This document shows, one piece after another, positions 11,783-23,725 of a stretch of DNA of 64,000 nt; position 1 is the first letter of the stretch, and the number at the start of each line of letters is the position of its first letter. The notes below the pieces were generated by a model. It searched no databases. It saw only the letters and a program-made list of their open reading frames with translations, and was not told the origin of the DNA. A program made the translations under genes and the position numbers. The DNA is from Zygnema cylindricum (taxonomy: Eukaryota > Streptophyta > Zygnematophyceae > Zygnematales > Zygnemataceae), in NCBI GenBank assembly GCA_037447655.1, contig JBBHKE010003115.1:248001-312000 (forward strand). The letters run 5' to 3'.

Positions 11783-11967
11783 CCGCTTGTTTATTTTACA
11801 ACTCCGCGGCTTGCGATAGCAGCAGCAATTTCATTCCAGACCTTACACCGGACCAGTTGGCATTGGGTCAGAGCTTCACAACTGGTTTTATGTGCAAATC
11901 GGATCCCAACTTTGACTTTGTTGGATATTGTCCAAGTTGCTCGAATATTGCGAGTACCGGCGGGTAG
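11783..11967 (+). pseudogene. G2: lone exon 2 of the Root cap-type gene
   Basis: Equivalent to G1 exon 2, with the same acceptor (GGCAG|CC), the same missing GDPHYTG segment and the same tail (DFVGYCPSCSN, then a stop at the same place). Exon 1, exon 3 and exon 4 are absent, and an assembly gap lies 93 bp upstream. With no signal peptide or promoter it is most likely dead, unless exon 1 lies in the gap. Confidence 0.75.
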
Positions 11968-12149
11968 GCCTAAGTCGAGCGAAGTCACATTATGTGTGTC
12001 TTGTTTTGTGTCCTTTGATGCTTTTTTCTGTTTGGCCCGTCGTGTTGTCATAATATTGTTTCGTTTGGTTCAATGTTATTAAGTGCGTAGTGTCTGGTAT
12101 AGTGTCTTCGGGCCAACGCACATAAATGTTTCGGGTATTTTGTAATTAA

Positions 12150-15100
12150 CTGTCTTTTGTTTGGTGTAAGGCAAGAGAATGTTTTTTAAAGAGTATGGGT
12201 TGGATAGCCAGACAAGATCCAAAAAAATAGCAATTTTGAAGGGCTCTACATTAAGAACTTTGTTGTATGTGTTGGTTTTTTCATTTTTTTCTTTTTTCTA
12301 TTGCTTGTGTGAAGCTCCATTGGTAGTCGACTAGGAATTTACCCTCACAAAGGGCCTTAAATGCTACATGCACATTTGACTAGAAGTACACGTCGTTGAC
12401 TAGGAAGTAGGTGTATAGCATCAAATCCTACTTGGAAGAATATCAATTTCCAAAACCCTTTTTGCCGTAAACTCCCTTCTTTGGCGTGCCTTTACCTTTT
12501 TGCTGTTTGCCTTTTGTAATAACCCTAGTTTACCTCCTGAAGACTCCGTTTCCCACTTCCCCTACTTTCTTTGACTCTTGTTGCGTCTCCAATTCCTACT
12601 CTACCGGATGTCGTCTTAAGGGGACTAAGATCACTGAGATCGTCAAAAAGAGAGACAATACAAGTGACTGTGCAAATTTGCATGAAATTAGGGCATTATT
12701 TTGAAATTTACATATGATAGCGTAATGTTGCTCGAGTGAAGGTTTGTGAAAGCGGATCTGATGGGCCATTCATGCAGTCGGTACATTTCTTATGAAATGG
12801 TTTATATTCTTGTTTCAACTAGTGTAGATCACGCAGGCGATTGATGCAAATTTTCTTAAGAAATTGGGAAAATTTTGAAAATGATTTGTGATAGCCAATT
12901 TCCAATTAAATTTTCCTAGAGATATGCTAGATTCAACTTATGACATGATTCTTGCTATGTGTACGGAACATTAGTGACCATCCGCTTAATCTTTTTCTTT
13001 ATTGAATTTATTACTTGAGTGAGTTGTTGTGGAGCATGTTTGTTACATGTATAATTTATTTTTTCAACTACATGGTTATTTCCTTTGATATCAAAGGTAC
13101 GGAAGAAACAAAAAAATATTTGCATTCGTTGTTTAGGTCAATTAAGAAGTTAAACAGCCTTAGGAGTGTGGTTTTAGCCATAGTCAATAAATAACCATTA
13201 TTTGGCATCATGCATGTTGTCCATAAAAACTTATCCACAAGATTATATCGTAATATGCCTCGAAATATTCCACGTCTACACTAATTTAAGCATACAATTC
13301 GATTGGTCTGTACATCGATGCTTGGCTTATGAAAGTTCCAATATCGCACACGTCGCACACAACTGAAGGATTTGTAACAGTGAATCTTTTACGGTTGCAA
13401 ATATGATCTATGGCTTTTTCAACCTTGGCGACTTCGACAATTATGCCTTATTGTGATGTTATTTTACTTTGGAAGATGCTCGTTTAAAAATGGAAAAATT
13501 TGGGGAAAACATTCAGGTTATCGGATGGTTGTCCAATTTGCTACCCAATGTGCTCTTTGTTTCCGCAATTCAATTTGCAAATAGTAAGGCCACAATTATA
13601 ATTCCAGCTTTCCAATTTATCTTGGTCAAAATAATTTCCAGGGTCCATAGGAAAGAATAAGTGGCGTCGATTCGTAAAATCGTCTAGACCAAAATCAGGT
13701 CAAGTACTTTTGTGTCAAGAATAATTCGAAAGAATGGGTGATCTTGGAAGATATGTACTTGTTAGTATACATTTATAACGTAGGCGAGGAACAAGTCGAT
13801 TTTAATTCAATTTTGTGGATTATCCAAATGAAGAGCCACAAAGCTTCGTCCAATGATATCACTACAAGGTATAGGTGAGGAGGATGTGTTTATACGCATT
13901 ATCATTGCTGTGGTTCCAGTGGTATCTTTGACGTTGGGATAGTCATTGAATTTTCCTCCATCTTCAGGCAAATGTAGAGATCTATAAATCCTTTTTTCGT
14001 TGTGTCATGATCTTGGTGTTTAATCTGTACTTCAACAACACCTTGTGAAATTTTTCATTCCCAAGTGGTAAATTCTTTATTATCGAGCATCTCAAAATAT
14101 CGTTGTATCGCACTAAGAATTGTAACAATCACAAGGTGATTTTGGTGGCATGGGGAGGTTGAAGGAAACCTAGTCGGCTTCAAGCAGCTTGTTTGCATAA
14201 CGTGATCCATATGCCTCCACAAAGGCAATATTAATATAGCTTTCCTACGAGGATTTTGCAAGGCACCTCGAACACTTTGTGTGTGGACTCGAGTGCCTCC
14301 CATATCTCCCATGATCATTTTAGCCTTGTCAAGTTTTTTGGCTGATTGTCAAATAGTCCTCAAATGATTGTATTTTTGGCTTTCACTTTTCAAATGTTTC
14401 TCTCGTGTATCAGTTTGTTCTCTAATATGTTATTGTTTTATCTTTTATAGGGAGAGATTAAGATACATTTGGACTACGATTTGTTAGAAATTTGCCTCAT
14501 CTAAGGCCGCTTTAGCTCCACGACGCTAAATTTGGTAGACAGCTCGTCTGAATTCGTCAAGGTAACCTATGGGCCCATAAGTTGATGATCAAAATCCACC
14601 ACTGCGATCAAACGGACAACCTCCTTCGTAACTACAAATGATAGAAGCCAAATCAAGCCATAGATAAATAACTCCGGTAAGACACAGTGGGGTAAAATAT
14701 CAATAAAAGGTAGATTCATATCGTTAATCCACATGAAAGCATGTAGACGACTCATCTCATCTTATGTAGGCACTGGATAAATAAGAGGTAACACGAAAAT
14801 GTTGTAGTGAGTGCCAAAAGAGCTTACAGTAGATGAACAACAGTTCAAACTCCAAAAAGACCCTAACAGTAAAACTTCTTGTATACTTTGACAAAAATAT
14901 CTGATCGCTACAAAATTGAGCATGGGGTGACATGTGTCTCTCACCAATTCCTTTTTTGATTCTATTCCTATACGCGGTTTTATTATTTAGCCACTAACCA
15001 CTAACTGTCAACGCATTTCTTACAATGTTGCTAATCACCTTATGATATGTCGACAACCCAGGGATTGACCTTACTTTTTTTTATGTGTCCCCGGTAAGTT

Positions 15101-15484
15101 TTAAAAACCTGTCTTTCATGCACGCATCCATGCGTCATAAGAATATTTTAACACTTCCGATATCAAAATCGGAGGTTGTCCCCAAAATTTGTGGGAATGA
15201 TTCTTGCTCGATTTGCGCGAAAATGCTAAAGGTAAAGACATCACAAGTCTTTCAACTGAAACTTTCATCTCAAGATGTTGCGGAAGGTGAAGAATGTTCA
15301 AATAACCTCACCTGACACGAGCCTCGGCCTAATCGTCACCCAAAACAAATGCCTCGTTAGCCGGGGTGGGAGATCAAGATGATTACCCAACTGGAACACG
15401 TATATGTTCAATTGAACTAAATTGGCCACCTTTAATTCACTTGTTGGGGTAAAAAGTTGTGTGCGGTCATTGTAACATGTTAGT
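12150..15484. repeat. Tandem-unit module B, copy B2 (most complete)
   Basis: The longest uninterrupted copy of module B, about 3.3 kb. Counterparts are 5815-7618, 20700-22849 and 36290-36984 plus 43132-46121. The plus strand around 13290-13460 matches the stretch that is an open frame at 21904-22199 in B3, but is frameshifted here. The minus strand around 14055-14318 has a weak frame that recurs at 6078-6299. Neither is identified. No gene called. Confidence 0.7.
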
Positions 15485-15740
15485 ATCAGGGTTTTTACTA
15501 TTTTCCCGAGGGTTCAGTGAGAAAAGAGAGTTATTTTTAGGATGATGGGTAAACCTTTCATCGCTATAAACTTAAAGTTAAAAACTTTCAACAATAACAT
15601 TTTATTATAATCAACTACACTAAATTACGTCAGTGAATAATTACCGTTGACGCAATATTGTTATTGACCACACTAAAAATGTTAGTAAATAATTAGCTTT
15701 AATACTTTATTAAAATAATACATTATTAAAAATTTGAAAT
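15485..15740. other. AT-rich junction DNA between B2 and A3
   Basis: About 250 bp, very AT-rich, without coding signal and without a match to the other B/A junctions. It replaces the start of module A. Probably an insertion or a deletion scar. Confidence 0.4.
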
Positions 15741-16308
15741 CAAGTACATTAACCCTCTAGCTCGATGGCGGGTCTAGCCGGTCCGTATTGTTGTCTCTTT
15801 GCCTCAGTTGAGTGTGGGCAAACCCTCACTACACCACGATATTGAACCGCAACTATTGCAGAATTCAGCTATTGCTAGTAACCCATTGTGCGTAAACAGC
15901 GATGTCAAAAAGGAAGAAGTCATGAAGGTCTTATGTTGGATAGCAAAAGCATAAGATACTAATATCCAAGACGTTGAAACGTACATTTGGTGTGGAATAT
16001 ATATAAAACATTCAATTTGGGTATAAAAAGAAGCGGATCGAAAAGAGTGCAACTTCCAAAAATTCTTTGGAGTCTCAAAAAAAAAAAACAAGTTTGGGTA
16101 TCTTATGCAACATGCACAACTTTATTATATAACATGCACAATGACAAATATACAAATAGTTGTAGTTAACACAACCTAACTGATGGTCACAATGACGAAA
16201 ACATATGGGAACAAAAGCGCAAGGCACAAATACGACTTGAAAATAAAATCCTCGGTAAGAATACATAGGTCATTTTGCTATGAAAAAATAGTTACACTAT
16301 ATTTGGTA
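15741..16308. repeat. Tandem-unit module A, copy A3 (truncated)
   Basis: Matches the part of module A around 240-680 (block around TTGAACCGCAACTATT, then AAAGCATAAGATAC and AGAAGCGGAT). The family III MITE region is deleted, and the copy runs straight into a family IV MITE. Confidence 0.65.
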
Positions 16309-16627
16309 GTGTTGTGTATCGAGAGCCTCTTGCCGATATTCAATATGTATCTTTTTTTACCCATCGATCATCTGTATATCTGTCCTGTATATCGAGAAGG
16401 CTAATATCGCGATGAAATTACGATACATCGCGATTGTTTATAGGGATCGATAACTATCCCGATATAAATTTTTAAAAGCGCCCCCACTCCCCCCCCGCCC
16501 CAGCCCCTTAGGGGGGAGGGGCGGGAGTTTCTTCCATACGTTTTTCCGTACATTTTGTACATTTTTCCTACTGTATGTGTACAGAAACCCACATCCACCA
16601 AATATATTGCTATTTTCCTTTGTTGGT
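16309..16627. mobile_element. MITE family IV, third copy (right end lost)
   Basis: Starts GTTGTGTATCGAGAG, has the TATCGCGATG-type palindromes and the GC-rich core, and stops at 16627 where a hAT-type element begins. The missing right end indicates truncation at that junction. Confidence 0.55.
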
Positions 16628-17105
16628 CAGAGATCGCAAAAGTCAAAATTTCCGATACCCGAATTGACATATTTTTTTTTCTTCAAAATCTGAACACCCA
16701 AAATCCGCCCGCGTTATGTCACGCTCCAAAATTGTTACCCGGTACCCGATACGCGTTTATGAAAGAAAAAGTTAACCGAAACTCGATTTCTCGCGACTAC
16801 TGTACCCGCCCGTACCCAAATAAGTACAAAATTAACGGTATTGTACATCTCCCTCATACCTTCCAGGATACCAAGAGTACAAAGTACAATAATGTTGTAT
16901 AGTATGGACAATACTGTACAGTACTGTAGTGGGACGTACCTACGAAACCTTCAATTATTTTCGTTTTTTGCTTACCCGGCCGTACGCCAATTTGTTTTTT
17001 TTTTTTTTGAATCACCCGCCCGAATCTGGCCGGCCCCCAAAATTTGGCACCCGAATCCGTTCCGGATCCGACGCGGGCGGTCGGGTAACGGTCGGACACA
17101 TACAC
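16628..17105 (+). mobile_element. hAT-type non-autonomous element, second copy
   Basis: Begins CAGAGATCGCAAAAGTCAAA, close to the intact copy at 47151 (CAGAGGTCGCAAAAGTCAAA), and shares its interior, including the run of T, the GGCCCCCAAAATTTGGCACC block and GATCCGACGC. The right terminal repeat is not recognisable. Open frames across it (16555-17170) are accidental. Confidence 0.6.
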
Positions 17106-17159
17106 TATGCCTACTCTGCGCGAGTTTTGTGCGTCTACCAAAGGCATACCTTAAAAACG

Positions 17160-17656
17160 CCTACATTTGAATTATGGTACAAACAGCTTCTTTCTGGTTC
17201 ACAGAACACCAATAGACGGGCAACACGTCGAAATTAGTGAGGCCAACGGCTGACGTTAGCAACTGTGAAATGGGACGCCAATTCCCACATAGAGTGTGTA
17301 CAAACTTAACAGTGAACGTCAGCTTTCTTGGCAGCATCTCGTCGGCTTGTGCATATTCAACACAGTTGCGACAAGAAAGCCATATTGGAAGACATGCAGT
17401 ACAGAAGTCCACCGTCACGAAATAGCAAGCGACAGCAAAATCGGACAACAAAAGCCGTACTCTTCAAATATGCACCGACATCGGCAAATGACCTTCTATG
17501 CTCCCTATATATTCCACTTCAACCCACTTTCCACCTCATCTTCTCACAACACACTACTTACCACTCTCTCCTCACCCTTTCTATTGCCCCTCTGCTCCTC
17601 ACAGCAATCCGTATCTTTCTCATTCTTAACTTTTATCATCTTCCTCCATCAGCACG
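17160..17656 (+). promoter_or_regulatory. Decayed G3 promoter and leader
   Basis: Homologous to 2820-3340: ACAAACAGCTTC, GGTTCACAGAAC, a mutated bZIP core TGACGTTA at 17251, the CAGCTTTCTTGGCAGCATCT block and a kept TATA box (around 17506). The overlapping frames here are by-products of this shared promoter sequence. Confidence 0.55.
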
Positions 17657-20553
17657 ATGAAACTCTCTTTTGTGAATTTTATAGCTGCAACAATTCTCAT
17701 CCTGACGTGGCAACCGGTTGTATTTGCCTAGAATGATACAACATGTCCTCCTATGCCCTGTAGCGACGGATACGGTGAGGGCGTGTGCTTGAGTACCGTG
17801 CCGGGATCTCTTCTGGAGTTAGGTGCGGGATGGATCGGAATGTTCACATCCCTGCAAACCGGGGTAGACGTGACAGGTCCGGAAAGTTGTTGTGAGGGAT
17901 GTGGTGTGGAGCCCGGGTGTTCATAATGGACTTTTGCGCTATTGGACGACCTCACACGTGAGAGGATCCCAACTCTTGTGCCGAGATTTTGGGAAATTGG
18001 GGAGTTTGGTAGTACGAAGCTGGGGAAATTGGGAGGTTAGGAAAACGGAAGATTGTGGAAAGAGAATTTTGGGGAAAGTGAGATTTTCGGAATTTTTTTT
18101 TGAGGAAATTGAAGTTTGTGAAGGGAAGGAAAGCATGGGGAAGTTGAGAGTTTGAAAATGGGTTTGAGGAAATTGGGATTTGTGTAAAAGAGGGAATTTG
18201 AAGGAATTTGCGACTTTGAGCAGTTTGGTAGTTCGGGGGAATAGTGGGAGTATGGAAATGTCGACGGGAAAGATGTTGAAATCCGTTTTGTAGAGTGGTC
18301 GTTTTTGTTTTTGGCATTAATTTTATATGGACTTGCCACTCACAGTGTTGTGTCTGTCCGACCTTATATTTAATGACACTATCTTCGTATGGTCCCGGCT
18401 GAACTTTTTTCTTATGAAATTTGGGTGTCAACTATGCACGTGTGTCTGACACGTGTGAGAGAAATTGCGTTTCCATGTGGCAGCTGCTTGTTATTTCTAC
18501 AACTCCGAGGCTTGCAGTAGCACCAGCAATTTCATTCCAGACCTTACACCGGACCAGTTGGCATTGGGTCAGAGCTTCACAACTGGTTATTTGTGCAAAT
18601 CGGATCCCCGCTTTGACTATGTTGGATATTGTGATCATCCAAATTGCTCGGATAATGGGATTATCGGCGTATAGGCCAAAGGCCAGCGATGTTACGTTAG
18701 ATGTGTCTCGTTTTGTGTCGGTTGATGTTTGTTGCGGTGTCGTGTGTCGTATCGTCGTAAAGCTGTTCCGTTTGGTTTTATGTTATTACGCGCGTAGTCT
18801 TTGGTGTAGTGTCTTCGGCCTGAGCACATGAATGTTTCAGGAATTTTAGTGGGAATGATGATTTGCTTATTGAGAGGGAAAATGCCAGGTTTTGCATTGA
18901 GAAAATCATTATCAGTGTGGATGTTAATTTAAAATGTTGGTTCGCTAGTGTGATTGAATTTGGCTAGGCGTCACATCGCTCATTTTGTTTAAGGTTTAAG
19001 TAAGGCTTCACGTACAGCACTTGGTTTGCGTCTTTTTTTATTATGTGCGGTTGAGTTACAATCTTTTGCTTGTCGTGATGCGCTCTGTTAGTCTACAAAT
19101 AGAGTGTTCCAGTGTTCAGGTCGACAGGTGGCAGGTTTTCTGGAGGTTTTCGGAAGCGCACGTTCAAACGTGTCGCCCCATTTCTGTTTTGTTAATATAT
19201 GATGGTAGTAGTGGTAGAATGCAATTCAAGAAACTCCAGTGGAATCGGGTTTAAAGGCAGCCTTTGGAGGAAGTAGGAGAGTGAGAGGAGGAGTGAAGAA
19301 AGATTATGTAATTTCCGGTTTTTTCTTATAATGGGGGAAATTATTTTTCTAAAAAATTTCATTCTTTGTCAATGTGATAATATGCTGATGAATTTTGATT
19401 GCCTCCGCTGTTATGACTATTTTTTGGTTATCATTGAGTGCAAAATCGATCCTTTCAAACTTCACGGGTCAATTTACATCTCTTTTTGCGAAATTAGTAT
19501 GAGACTCACCTTGCTAACTAAATTACCGCAAGTTATGTAATCGAAGTAGTTGAAACAAAAATTGAAACTGGTCCCCATTTCTCCGTCCCACAAGTCTCCC
19601 GGGCAAATCGTTACTGTCTCCTGAGAGAAGCACATCTCCACATTTATGTTTCCCATGATCATCGAATCAACCAATGGGTCCAAAACCCCAACAAGTCGCT
19701 GACGTGGATTCGTCAGGTGTCAATCTGTTGGGGCCATCACATTGTTAACCTGAAGGATTGTCCGGGACCCACCTCGGAATACGGAACTGGATACATGGAT
19801 CCCATAATGATCGGCAACTATTATATCATTCTTTAGCCAGAAAAAAAGGTCAGTTTTGCAGAAGGTCAAAACGGAATTCAGTGGGTTTCTGCCCGCCAGA
19901 AAAGTGGAGACGATGAGATCGATGTTTACGAGCTGAAAGTTAGCAACGTTTTGCGGATGGTTTTGAGAATTCAACCAGAAAGCGCTTTACTTTGAACTTC
20001 GGAAGATGGCGTGGTACTTTAGAAACGAAATACGCGAGGTTGCTGTTTCTCCCAGAGTCATGCAGTTTTGGGACAGACTTTTCGCGATGACGGCAAAAAC
20101 CGGCTGTGAGTTTTATTCCATGTTTCGATTTCAAATGATTGGAATGTTTTTCTGATACGCTTAGAAGCGAAGTGCAGATTTTCTCTGGATGATACGTATT
20201 TGATCCTTTTAATGTTCTATTATATAAAATATGTCATAATGATTTCTCAGCTTCAACATTTTCTTTTTGTACTCATTTTTCTGTTTTGTTTGTTTTCCCT
20301 GAAAATGTTTTGCAGTGCACTCCAAAACGTGGAATACAGCGAGCATCTGAAAGTTAAAGTCATTCCCGGAGAAAATGCTGAAGGATTTTTAGATGTGGAC
20401 GAGAAAACTCACGAAACAACGTCTGTTTTGACTTCCGATTGTGCTTATTTCCGATTCGCTCGATCGAAAAACATAGATACTGAGACTGCCCTAGCCATGA
20501 GTCGATCGAAGGCAAAAGCGGGTGTTTTTCCTCGGAAAATGGGTGGAAAATAA
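17657..20553 (+). pseudogene. G3: four-exon Root cap-type pseudogene
   Basis: All four exons can be followed: 17657-17957, 18484-18674, 19594-20105 and 20316-20553. Exon 1 has two stops: TAG just after the signal peptide (Gln codon in paralogues) and TAA at the codon that is Tyr in G1 and G4. Exon 2 lacks the GDPHYTG segment and its donor, and ends DYVGYCDHPNCSDNG then stop, two codons longer than G1. Exon 3 is frameshifted. Exon 4 is an open frame ending in GVFPRKMGGK and still has the TSDCAYFRFAR motif that closes Root cap domains. The promoter is also degraded. Not expected to make a protein. Confidence 0.85.
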
Positions 20554-20699
20554 AATAAAATGAAGTGGAAAGAAAAGTAATCGGTGGAGCGAACAATGAA
20601 AAAATATGATAATGTTAGGCATTGTATAGGACGAACAGTGAAAGAGAAGTCATGGTAAGCGAAAGCACAGAAGTTGAATCCATGCATCAGATTTTGAGG

Positions 20700-22849
20700 A
20701 AAGGGTTAATCCTTAAAATTACTTTTGTTTTGGTGCAAGGCAAGTGTATTCTGTTTCTAAAGAGAACGGATTGGATAGTCAGAAAAGACTTAGAACAATA
20801 GCAATTTTGAAGGGCTTTACATTGGGAACTTTATTGCTACTTTAGAATTGTTATTTCGTGCTAGTTTTTTCAGATTTTTTTCTTTTTTCTATTCATTATG
20901 TGAATCTCCATTGGAAGGTCGTTGACTAGCAAGCTGACGCGCACAAAGGGCTTTAAAAGCGACATGCACAGCTGACTAGAAGTTCACGTTGTTCACTAGG
21001 AAAATTGGGGTACAGTATTGGCCTCAAACTTGGAAGATTTTCAATTTCCAAAACCCTTTTTGCCGGAATTCCCTTCCTTTTTCGGCCATGCTTTACCTTT
21101 TTGTTGTTTGCCTTTTTTATCGACTATGCCTTCTTCTTCCCCAAGGAATTCTCCTCTTCTATTAGACCCTAGTTGACCTACTATAGACTCTCTTTCCCGC
21201 TTCCCCTACTTTCTATCACTCCTATTGCGTCTCCAATTCTTACTTCCCCTGATGTCGTCTTTATGTGACTCAGATAGACTGAGATCGTCGGAAAGATAGA
21301 TGACACAGGTGACTCATGCGAATTTGTGTGAAACTAGGGCATTTTTTTAATTTGACATATGATAGCGTAATGTTGCTGCAATGAAGTTTTGTGAAATTGG
21401 ATGAGATGGTCCATTCATGTAGTCGGTATACTTCTTATCAGATGGTTTATATTCTTGTTTCAAGTGATGTAGATCACGCAGGCGATTGATGCAAATTTGC
21501 CTGATAATTTGGGAAAATTGTGAAAATGATTTGTGATAGCCTAACATTTTTCCATTCGAATTTTCCGAGAGCTACACTAAATTTGACCGATGAAATGGTC
21601 CTTGCTATGCGTTCGGAATATTTATGACCGTTCGGTCAATCTTTTGTTTTATTGAGCGTATTAATAATTGAGTGAATTATTGTGGAGCATGTTTGTTATA
21701 TTTATGAATTAATGTTGCAAAAACATGGTTATTTCTTTTGAAATCAAAGGTACGCAAGAAACTAATGACAATTTGCATCGGTTGTTTGGATCAAACAAGA
21801 ATTCTAGCAATCTTAGGAGGGTGGTTTAAGCCATAGTCGAAAATTAATCATTTTCTCGCATTGCGAATGCTGTCCAAAGAAGCTTATCCACTGTATAATA
21901 TCGTTATGTGCCTAAAATATTCCATGTCTGCACTAATTCTGGCGTACGGGTGGATTGGTTTGTACATTGACGCTTGGTTTGTGAAATTCCCAATATTGCA
22001 CACGCCGCATACAACTGGAGGATTTGTAACAGTTGGAATCTTTTATACTGTTGCAAATATGATCTACTACTTTCCAACTTTGGCGACTTCGACACCAAGG
22101 CCTTATTGTGATATTATTTTAGTTTGGAAGATGTTCGTTTTAAAATGGAACAATTACAAATGCGCTCATTGTTTCCACATTACAATTTGCAATAATTAAG
22201 GCCTCGATTATATTTACACCTTTCGAAAACGTCTTGACCACAATATTCTCCAAGGTCTATAGGAACGAATAACTGGCTTGGATTCAAAAAATTGATCCAT
22301 GACATCATACCAAAACCAAGTTAAGTACTTCCGTGAAAACTATGGGTCAAAAGAACTCGTGATCATTAAAGAGAAGTAACTTAAAATATAAGTCTATGAT
22401 ATAAGGGAGAAATACCTCGATTTTACTTTGGTTTTGGTTATTTTTCAAATGAAGAGTCAATGAAGGTTGATCCTATGATATCTCCACAAGGTATAGGTGA
22501 GGAGGATGTGTTAGTACGCATTATCATTGTTGTGCTTGTCAGGTTGATCTTTCATGTTTGGATTATCATCAAGTTTTCTCCATCTTGAGGCGAATAAAGA
22601 GATTTTTGCATCATTTATACCTTGTCTCATGATCTCGGTGTTTAATACGAATTTCAACAACCCCTTGAGGACTTCGTTCCAAATCTAAGCGGTCAATTGT
22701 TCATGATCGAGCTACTCAAAATGTTCTTACATTGCACTAATATCGGTAACAATCACAAGGTAATATTCGTGCCATGGAGAGGTTGGACGAAACTTAGTCT
22801 GCTTGCATAACATGATCCATGCGCCTCTATGGATGCGCCAGATTTATAT
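20700..22849. repeat. Tandem-unit module B, copy B3 (cut by copia-1)
   Basis: Homologous to 12150-14230. The copy is interrupted at 22849 by the 5' LTR of copia-1. Beyond copia-1 the sequence continues with module A4, not with the rest of module B, so a deletion accompanied or followed the insertion. Confidence 0.7.
21861..22199 (+). other. Open frame in module B, function unknown
   Basis: A 112-codon frame with an internal hydrophobic, aromatic-rich stretch (LILAYGWIGLYIDAW, then TTGGFVTVG and TLATSTPRPY). The same stretch reads through in module B4 (43709-43912: LILAYKWIGLYIDVW, TLATSTIRPY) but is frameshifted in B2. I do not recognise the family. It may be a relic of a gene carried in module B or chance. 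Confidence 0.25.
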
Positions 22850-22977
22850 TGTTGAAAAGGATAATTCGTAGTCTCCTATAGACTCTTGATATAGAGAGAG
22901 AGAGCTTAAGAGAGAAGGAAACCATGGCTGCCTTGTTGGCAGTCAAAGTTGGTAGACTTAGACAGAGGACAGAAGTC

Positions 22978-23050
22978 GGGACCGGATTTGATCCAAGGTC
23001 CTTACAAAGTACAAAGAAAGCTTGCCGCTCTATCCATTAAGTCGTTGTAA
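22978..23050 (-). other. tRNA-like sequence next to the copia-1 5' LTR
   Basis: The minus strand reads as a tRNA relative: an A-box-like GACTTAATGGATAGAGCGG, then a B-box-like GGATCAAATCC followed by GGTCCC. It directly abuts the end of the LTR-like sequence (AGAAGTC), and is absent from the equivalent place at the 3' LTR. It could be a SINE fragment or a copy of a tRNA. No proper fold was established. Confidence 0.4.
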
Positions 23051-23725
23051 AATCGTTACAATTAATGGGTAAGATAGGTTAATAAAGACTTACGCGGCGG
23101 CTAATTCATTTCACGGTACAAAACTGACGTAGCAAGCATGTGAACCGACTGCATGCATTCACATTACAGGCGCGAATCGAGCCATGTAAATATATTTGAT
23201 AGGACGGTCGGTGTTACAGCCGCCAACCCGGAATGAACATTTTGGCGGCTTTTAGAGGTAGCGTCACACGATGCCACGTGGCGGCATAAAATGGGATACC
23301 GGAGAAGACGGGAGGAGGAACCATGGCTCTCGAGTTGACAAACCAATTTGCCGTACAAGAAGTACAATGGCCAATGTACCTTTCTTGTACTATACAGTCT
23401 TTCTATTGGCCTAGGATTTAGTAGTAGGCGTTTGTGAGTAGGCAGACAATGACTTAGGAAATTTAGTCGCCTCCCTCTCGAGGCTGACTTTGAACAACCA
23501 TAACTTACTGCTTTGGGGAGCATATTCAGTGATTCTTTTTGCGTTCAGATCATGGGATTCGGGCCCTCATAGGGGTGAGGGTGGTCAAAATATTTGTGTG
23601 CTTGGTGGCACTTATTCAGTGAGAAAGGGGAAAGGTACATATTAACCTAAAGGCTTTATATAAGCTGCATACTTTGTGGGCCAATGGAGGCCACATAGTT
23701 TCAGGTTACGGGCCCACCCACTAGG

